A DNA stretch of 9,844 nt, taken from contig JAHRWI010000060.1 in NCBI GenBank assembly GCA_019090225.1, positions 1 through 9,844 on the forward strand. Direction: 5' to 3'. Under the pieces are notes generated by a model. It saw only the letters and a program-made list of their open reading frames with translations, had not been told where the DNA came from and did no database searches. Origin of the DNA: Porticoccaceae bacterium. Its GTDB lineage: Bacteria > Pseudomonadota > Gammaproteobacteria > Pseudomonadales > Porticoccaceae. A program made the translations under genes and the position numbers. Each line of letters starts with the position of its first letter. Position 1 is the first letter of the stretch. Shown piece by piece: positions 5,252-9,844 of the stretch.

Positions 5252-5692
5252 ATGGTAGACACACAATATATTAACCAACCTTTCCCACCGCTGACAGTTG
5301 ACGTCGAAATGGGGCAATTGAAGTTTTTCGCCAAAGCGGTGGGGGAAACCAACCCCATTTACTTTGATGAAGAAGCGGCTCAGCAAGCTGGTCACAGGTC
5401 AATCCTGGCGCCGCCTACCTACGCTGTAACCCTTGGTTGCGCGGTGCCTGACCCCTTTGCCCGCGCGCGACAATTGGGTATGGATGTCACCAAAATCCTG
5501 CACACCAATCAGCGTTTTGAATACTTTGCGCCGATCTATGGCTCTGATCAGATTACTTTAGTGGCGACAATATTGGACTTCTATGAAAAGCGCCGCGGCC
5601 AGTTTTTGTTTATGGTAGAAGAAACAGTTGCCCATAATCAGTTTGGGGAGCTTACAACACGTTTCAAACAGACGATTGTCGAACATCGCTAG
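5252..5692 (+). CDS. MaoC-like hydratase, FAS1-type N-terminal domain family (non-catalytic-looking subunit)
   Basis: This is a 146-residue single hotdog-fold protein. Residues 8-70 (QPFPPLTVDVEMGQLKFFAKAVGETNPIYFDEEAA, then ILAPPTYAVTLG) match the FAS1-like N-terminal dehydratase family (MaoC_dehydrat_N). TNQRFEYFAPIYGSDQITL around 85-105 is its second conserved block. At the place of the hydratase dyad (Asp-x-Asn-Pro-x-His) it has Glu32 and Tyr37 in GETNPIY, so it lacks the usual catalytic pair. Such proteins work as the partner of a catalytic MaoC subunit, as HadA does with HadB, and help to hold the acyl chain. The gene after it encodes just such a subunit. ATG 5252 is the only reasonable start before an in-frame stop at 5210, although no good ribosome-binding site precedes it. 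It is the first gene of the likely three-gene operon. Confidence 0.88.
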   Translation: MVDTQYINQPFPPLTVDVEMGQLKFFAKAVGETNPIYFDEEAAQQAGHRSILAPPTYAVTLGCAVPDPFARARQLGMDVTKILHTNQRFEYFAPIYGSDQITLVATILDFYEKRRGQFLFMVEETVAHNQFGELTTRFKQTIVEHR

Positions 5693-5752
5693 TCTGGGAA
5701 CAGATACCAGCGGTGAATAAGTAGGCAAGCGAATTAAGCAACGAGTGTATCA

Positions 5753-6202
5753 ATGGGCGCGATAATGGAAGCAGGACTAGAGGACGTGGATGTGGAGCGA
5801 GTCGAGGTGGGAGATGAATTGCCGGTGTTGACCAAGCCGCCCATCACCCGCACTACGCTGGCCTATTTCTGCGGTGCTTCAAATGATCACAATCCCATTC
5901 ATGTCGACAGTGATTTTGCTCGGGCTGCGGGTAAGGACGATGTGTTTGCTCATGGCATGCTGGATATGGCTTATATGGGCCAATTGTTGACTAACTGGGT
6001 GCTGCAGTCGTCAATTGTCAGTTTTGAAGTGAAGTTTGCGGCCATTGTTTACGTGGGTGACGAGATCACCTGTCGTGGCGTAGTCAGCGAGAAAATAGTG
6101 ACCGACACGGGCTTTGATTTAAAAATCAAACTAAAAGCTGTAGATCAACACGAGGTAGTGAAACTCACCGGTGAGGCGGTTATTAGGCAAGCACTTAAGT
6201 AG
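5753..6202 (+). CDS. MaoC-type (R)-specific enoyl hydratase/dehydratase, catalytic subunit
   Basis: This 149-residue hotdog-fold protein has the full hydratase-2 motif: YFCGASNDHNPIHVD with catalytic-type Asp45 and His50, followed by ARAAGKDDVFAHGML (56-70) and the conserved downstream VKFAAIVYVGDEIT. The Asp-to-His spacing of 5 is that of PhaJ-type (R)-hydratases. It would add water to a trans-2-enoyl-CoA (or act in reverse) with R stereochemistry. It probably forms a heterodimer with the product of the preceding gene, 60 bp upstream, as in HadAB. ATG 5753 has a weak GAG site 7 bases upstream; ATG 5765 (Met5) is an alternative. The acyl-CoA dehydrogenase 54 bp downstream could supply its substrate. 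The chain type is not visible from the sequence; fatty acyl, branched or sterol side-chain substrates are all possible. Confidence 0.9.
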   Translation: MGAIMEAGLEDVDVERVEVGDELPVLTKPPITRTTLAYFCGASNDHNPIHVDSDFARAAGKDDVFAHGMLDMAYMGQLLTNWVLQSSIVSFEVKFAAIVYVGDEITCRGVVSEKIVTDTGFDLKIKLKAVDQHEVVKLTGEAVIRQALK

Positions 6203-6256
6203 CCGATCTAGTGCCCGGTTGATGAAAAATCAAAATGAATTAGATTGGAGGCTTAA

Positions 6257-7402
6257 ATGAGTTCTTATAAATCTCGATGGATGGATGAAAACCTGGAAGT
6301 GTTTCGTCGTTCCGTGAGTCAGTTTGTCGAAACAGAAATGCTGCCTTTTGACGAAAAGTGGCGCGAACAACAACATCTAGACAAGGAGTTTTGGCGCAAA
6401 GCGGGAGCCCAGGGGTTCTTGTGTACCGATCTTCCTGAACAGTACGGATGTCCCGGTGCGGATTTTCGCTATGAGGCGGTATTTTATGAGGAGCAATGGC
6501 GTCGAGGCCTGACCGGCATGGGCCAGGGTGTTCACAGTATCAGCGCTCACTACATTTTCAATCACGGGACTGAAGAGCAAAAGCAGCGCTGGTTGCCAAA
6601 AATGGCCAGCGGCGAGCTGATCGGCGCTATCGCCATGACCGAGCCAGGGACGGGATCAGATCTTCAGGGCATGATCACTCGGGCGGTCAAGGACGGTGAG
6701 CACTACGTGATTAATGGCTCGAAAATTTTTATCACCAACGGCTATCTATGTGAGTTATTGGTGCTGGTGGTTAAAACTGATGCCGATGCAGGCAGCAAAG
6801 GTTTGTCCTTATTGGTGTTGGAAACAGAAAATCTTGAAGGTTATAGGGTAGGACGCAAGCTAAAGAAAATGGGTCAGAAAGCCCAGGATACCTGCGAATT
6901 GTTTTTTGAAGATGTCCGGGTTCATGCAAGTCAGTTATTGGGTGGTGTAGAAGGCAGAGGCTTTGTGCAATTGATGAGCGATCTGCCCTATGAGCGCTCA
7001 ACGGTCGGCGTTCAGGCCATCGCTACGATGGAGGGCGCGCTTGAGGAGACCGTCAAATATGTGAAACAACGTCATGCCTTTGGCAAGCCGCTGATGGAGC
7101 AGCAAAACACCCGGTTTAAGCTCGCTGAGGTGCACGCGCTCACACGGGCGGCGCGGATTTTTATAGATCGCTGTATTGAGGATGTCGTGACCGGGACTCT
7201 CGATAATGCCACGGCTTCGATGTGCAAATGGTGGCTCTCTGAACTGGAACAAAAAGTCGTCGATGAATGCCTGCAACTCCATGGCGGTTACGGATATATG
7301 GATGAATACTTGATTTGTAGAATGTACGCCGATGCCCGTGTCGCCCGGATTTACGCGGGCACCAGTGAAATTATGTTGGAGGTTATAGCCAGAGATCTGT
7401 GA
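6257..7402 (+). CDS. Acyl-CoA dehydrogenase family protein
   Basis: This is a complete 381-residue protein of normal family length. The N-terminal helical domain (about 1-122) is followed by the beta domain with AMTEPGTGSD (126-135) and GSKIFITNG (154-162), both FAD and substrate contacts. The C-terminal helical domain has QRHAFGKPL (271-279), the FAD-binding QLHGGYGYM (340-348) and IYAGTSEIM (365-373). The catalytic Glu of medium-chain enzymes would be at position 367, which is Ala here. The base is therefore most likely Glu246 in LPYER, as in long-chain and isovaleryl-CoA dehydrogenases. It would oxidise an acyl-CoA to trans-2-enoyl-CoA and pass electrons to ETF. A GGAG site (6247-6250) lies 6 bases before the ATG. 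It is the last gene of the likely operon with the two hydratase subunits. Confidence 0.95.
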   Translation: MSSYKSRWMDENLEVFRRSVSQFVETEMLPFDEKWREQQHLDKEFWRKAGAQGFLCTDLPEQYGCPGADFRYEAVFYEEQWRRGLTGMGQGVHSISAHYIFNHGTEEQKQRWLPKMASGELIGAIAMTEPGTGSDLQGMITRAVKDGEHYVINGSKIFITNGYLCELLVLVVKTDADAGSKGLSLLVLETENLEGYRVGRKLKKMGQKAQDTCELFFEDVRVHASQLLGGVEGRGFVQLMSDLPYERSTVGVQAIATMEGALEETVKYVKQRHAFGKPLMEQQNTRFKLAEVHALTRAARIFIDRCIEDVVTGTLDNATASMCKWWLSELEQKVVDECLQLHGGYGYMDEYLICRMYADARVARIYAGTSEIMLEVIARDL

Positions 7403-7510
7403 AACAGGCATCTGATCGTCGGGTGAAGACCATTTTGCCTAGTGATTTTGCCTGTAGTGGCGCTGGTTGTGACTAAAGCGTACCGTTTAAAGCAACGATT
7501 TAACCATTGA

Positions 7511-7524
7511 GCGATTAGCATCGC
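7511..7524. repeat. Small hairpin between the dehydrogenase gene and the GGDEF/EAL gene
   Basis: GCGAT-TAGC-ATCGC is a 5-bp stem with a 4-base loop, about 110 bases after the dehydrogenase stop. No T run follows, so it is not a clear terminator. No better terminator for the operon was found in this gap. Confidence 0.28.
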
Positions 7525-7531
7525 CAGAGTG

Positions 7532-7561
7532 TTGCTTAGCGTCCTAGCGGCTACTTATACT
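7532..7561 (+). promoter_or_regulatory. Possible sigma70 promoter of the GGDEF/EAL gene
   Basis: TTGCTT (7532-7537) and TATACT (7556-7561) are separated by 18 bases. The -10 has one mismatch to consensus and the -35 three. A transcript would have a leader of about 70 bases before the ATG at 7637. Confidence 0.38.
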
Positions 7562-7636
7562 CGTGTCCGAGCTTGGGTCTTTGTGCCCCAGGCAGCCATG
7601 CTCCCTTGAGTTTAAGGGGCGACACTGAGACTAACT

Positions 7637-9844
7637 ATGGCCAAAGCAAAACCCATCTGGCAGCAGTTAGCTATCGCAACGCTCTATTTGTCGATCGCCG
7701 TGTTGTATGCGTACACGAGTATAAGTCCTAGGCCTTTTTCAGGAATGCTGATAGAGCACTGGCAGGTCTTTAGTTTGTTGGCGCTTGCCTGGTTGCTAAG
7801 CAGCGCGGCTGTGCTTTATCACGGCTTTATTTTTGGTGTCATTAGCGATAGAAAAAAGACCGCTCTTCTCGAGAAAACGGTCGTTGTTTCGCCGCATCTG
7901 CTGTGGAGAATCGACGATGGTGGCGTTATATTAGGCATAGATGGTCAGCTTGAAGAAAAGGAAGGCTTGCAGGCTGAAGATTTTTTGGGTCGTTCTATCG
8001 ACGCATTTGAAGCGATAAATCCAGACTTCTACCACTTGCTGAAGAAAGCCAAACGAGGCGAGCATTTTGATGCTTGTTGCGCTATTGGTAGTCGCTACTA
8101 TCACCATGAATTTTTTCCACTGGATGTTGGAGCAGAGGGCAGTGACGGCGTTGCATTTCAATGTGTATCTGCTGAGATAACGCAAGAAAATCAGTTCAGA
8201 GATAGGGTCGAGCTGGCCAGGCAGATTTTCTCAAAGACGAATCAGGCGATAGTGATTCTTGATCGACGGCGAATAGTTACCAGCGTTAACAGCGCTTTTA
8301 CACAGCTGACGCAATGCCCATCCGAACGAGTTGTAGGTACGCGCAACGGTTTCGCCATTTGTGAAGAGCGCAGTATTGGTTTTTATCGGACGGTCTTAGA
8401 AAGTTTGAAAAGAACGGGAGCCTGGAGTAGCGAGGTATCATTGCGTCGTTCAAGCGGGGAGCTATTTACCGCGCAGGTTTCGATCCACGTTATTAAGGGT
8501 CGTTTAGGTCAGATTAATAATTATGTGATGTTTTTCTCCGACCTAAGCCACTCTGAGCAAACCCACGAAGAGCTAAGGTATCTCGCTGATCACGATAACC
8601 TAACAGATTTGCCAAACCGGCGTTTATTTCTAGATCGGCTCGATCAAGGTTTAAAGCGAGCGCAACGTACGAATTCTCAGCTCGCTGTTTATTTTATAGA
8701 TCTCGATAGCTTTAAATTAATCAACGATACCTATGGGCATCCCGTGGGCGATGAAATACTCAAAGCGGTGGGACGTCGCTTACTTTCGGCTGTGCGACAC
8801 AGTGACACTGTGGCCAGGCTGGCGGGTGATGAATTTACGGTGATCACCGAGAACGTAACAGATACTGCTGAAATAAATTCTATCGCTCAGAAAATTATGG
8901 GTTGTTTTGAGGCACCCTTCACCGCATTAGGTGAGAATATAGATATGTCTGCCAGTGTCGGGATAGGTCTTTATCCTGAGGACGGAGGCGATCTGACGAG
9001 TTTGTTACAGCGCGCTGATGAGGCGATGTATAAAGCTAAGGCCGAGGGTCGTAACGGGTTTTACAGTTTGTCCGAAGGAAGAATGGAGTACTTGCCCGGG
9101 GCTATGTTTTTCCCATCGGAATTGCGAGTGGCTCTAAAGCGAGGTCAGATGGAGCTGGTCTACCAACCTTTGCATGATTTACGTAACGGGCGGGTTGTTG
9201 GCTGTGAAGGTTTGTTGCGCTGGAATCATCACTGTCGGGGTATTATCTCGCCAGGCGATTTTATGACTTTGTCCGAGGGAGCCGGTATTACCGGTGCTAT
9301 CGGACAATGGGCGCTGGCTGAGGCTTGCCAGCAATTATTAAGCTGGCGAGCCGCCCGCGTAAAACTTGATTACGTTTCGATTAATATTGCTAATTCCCAA
9401 ATTAACGACCCCGGTTATGCGGAAATAGTGATCGATACCCTGAGCGCACACGGCTTGCATCCCTCGAATTTAATGCTGGAAATTGCCGAGGGAGTGTTAC
9501 TTCGCAACCTCTCTCGAACCCGTAAATTGATGGAGCAGCTCAGTGAAGTGGGTGTAAGGTTTTGTGTCGATGAATTTGGCTCTTCTCTTGCCGATTATAG
9601 CTATATACGCGACATACCTGCCGATACACTTAAGATAGAACAGCGTTTGATCGTTCGGGCTGGAGTGGGTCATGAAGACAGTAGCTTGATAAGAGCATTG
9701 GTAGGGATCGGCGATATCGTCGGTAAAAAAGTGGTGGCGGTGGGTGTTGAACGGCCTGGTCAGGAAGCCCTATTACTGGAGGTCGGTTGTAGTGCAGCTC
9801 AGGGCTACCTGTACGGAAGGCCGATGTCTGCTGAAAAATTTGGC
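7637..9844 (+). CDS. Membrane PAS-GGDEF-EAL protein (predicted diguanylate cyclase with degenerate EAL), 3' end missing
   Basis: The frame runs open from ATG 7637 to the right edge (736 codons). An in-frame stop at 7613 leaves no longer ATG start. Two hydrophobic segments (about 11-29 and 45-69) anchor it in the inner membrane. Residues 76-182 look like a divergent PAS-like sensor, and 190-305 are a clearer PAS domain. GGDEF (about 306-475) has LTDLPNRR, FIDLDSFKLINDTYGH and AGDEF (396-400) in place of GGDEF, a variant that can be active; RHSD (387-390), five residues before it, is the inhibitory c-di-GMP site. The EAL domain (about 487 onward) has EGL (524-526), Asn583, Glu615, Lys666 and Gln722. 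However, DDFG reads DEFG (645-648) and AEGVE reads AVGVE (701-705). It is therefore predicted to make c-di-GMP, with an EAL half unlikely to hydrolyse it. The window ends close to the domain's end. No strong ribosome-binding site is seen; AGGGG at 7615-7619 is rather far. Confidence 0.93.
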   Translation, partial: MAKAKPIWQQLAIATLYLSIAVLYAYTSISPRPFSGMLIEHWQVFSLLALAWLLSSAAVLYHGFIFGVISDRKKTALLEKTVVVSPHLLWRIDDGGVILGIDGQLEEKEGLQAEDFLGRSIDAFEAINPDFYHLLKKAKRGEHFDACCAIGSRYYHHEFFPLDVGAEGSDGVAFQCVSAEITQENQFRDRVELARQIFSKTNQAIVILDRRRIVTSVNSAFTQLTQCPSERVVGTRNGFAICEERSIGFYRTVLESLKRTGAWSSEVSLRRSSGELFTAQVSIHVIKGRLGQINNYVMFFSDLSHSEQTHEELRYLADHDNLTDLPNRRLFLDRLDQGLKRAQRTNSQLAVYFIDLDSFKLINDTYGHPVGDEILKAVGRRLLSAVRHSDTVARLAGDEFTVITENVTDTAEINSIAQKIMGCFEAPFTALGENIDMSASVGIGLYPEDGGDLTSLLQRADEAMYKAKAEGRNGFYSLSEGRMEYLPGAMFFPSELRVALKRGQMELVYQPLHDLRNGRVVGCEGLLRWNHHCRGIISPGDFMTLSEGAGITGAIGQWALAEACQQLLSWRAARVKLDYVSINIANSQINDPGYAEIVIDTLSAHGLHPSNLMLEIAEGVLLRNLSRTRKLMEQLSEVGVRFCVDEFGSSLADYSYIRDIPADTLKIEQRLIVRAGVGHEDSSLIRALVGIGDIVGKKVVAVGVERPGQEALLLEVGCSAAQGYLYGRPMSAEKFG

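Noticed and set aside
6998..7411. 137-codon minus-strand frame opposite the acyl-CoA dehydrogenase
   Set aside because: It overlaps the conserved C-terminal domain of the dehydrogenase and has no recognisable content of its own.
7403..7636. Possible c-di-GMP riboswitch before the GGDEF/EAL gene
   Set aside because: The leader was searched by eye for the GEMM-type conserved core and none was seen; only small hairpins are present.
7931..8185. 84-codon minus-strand frame opposite the PAS-GGDEF-EAL gene
   Set aside because: The plus-strand frame is continuous for 736 codons with clear domains; this is a shadow.
1..9844. CRISPR array, tRNA, rRNA, insertion sequence or toxin-antitoxin/defence genes
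   Set aside because: No regularly spaced repeats, cloverleaf-like sequence, transposase or defence-type domains were recognised on either strand.

Overview
The window reads as chromosomal DNA from a Gram-negative gammaproteobacterium, probably a marine or environmental heterotroph. The GC content looks close to 50%. LexA is of the E. coli/Pseudomonas type and has a CTG-N10-CAG SOS box. There is a membrane PAS-GGDEF-EAL protein and a TetR-linked acyl-CoA cluster. No tRNA, rRNA, CRISPR array, insertion sequence or phage gene was seen.

Layout from left to right. (1) Positions 1-1348, plus strand: the 3' end of an FMN-type pyridoxamine-phosphate-oxidase-fold gene, followed after 35 bp by a MOSC-domain gene, probably one operon. 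(2) Positions 1364-2032, minus strand: a nitroreductase that converges on the MOSC gene with only 15 bp between them. (3) Positions 2274-2651, plus strand: a small protein with two zinc ribbons, behind a good sigma70-type promoter and followed by a hairpin. (4) Positions 2928-3533, minus strand: lexA, with a near-consensus SOS box overlapping its own promoter. (5) Positions 3635-4170, plus strand: a LOG-family (cytokinin riboside monophosphate phosphoribohydrolase-like) gene broken by a one-base deletion in a T run and ending early at two tandem stops. (6) Positions 4251-4871, minus strand: a TetR regulator, divergent across a 380-bp intergenic region from (7) 5252-7402, plus strand: two hotdog-fold hydratase-like subunits and an acyl-CoA dehydrogenase. 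(8) From 7637 to the right edge, plus strand: a two-TM PAS-GGDEF-EAL protein that is still open at the end of the window.

How the genes fit together. The TetR gene and the three genes facing it look like a small acyl-CoA module. The dehydrogenase would make an enoyl-CoA. The two hydratase-like proteins resemble a HadAB-type pair in which only the second subunit keeps the Asp/His catalytic dyad. The TetR protein is the obvious candidate regulator, and inverted repeats in the intergenic region are possible operators. The substrate cannot be read from the sequence. The last gene is predicted to make c-di-GMP (intact AGDEF and I-site), while its EAL half has lost key residues and is probably not a working phosphodiesterase.

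No clearly new multi-gene system was found. The items most worth following are the split hydratase/dehydrogenase module, the broken LOG gene and the degenerate EAL domain.
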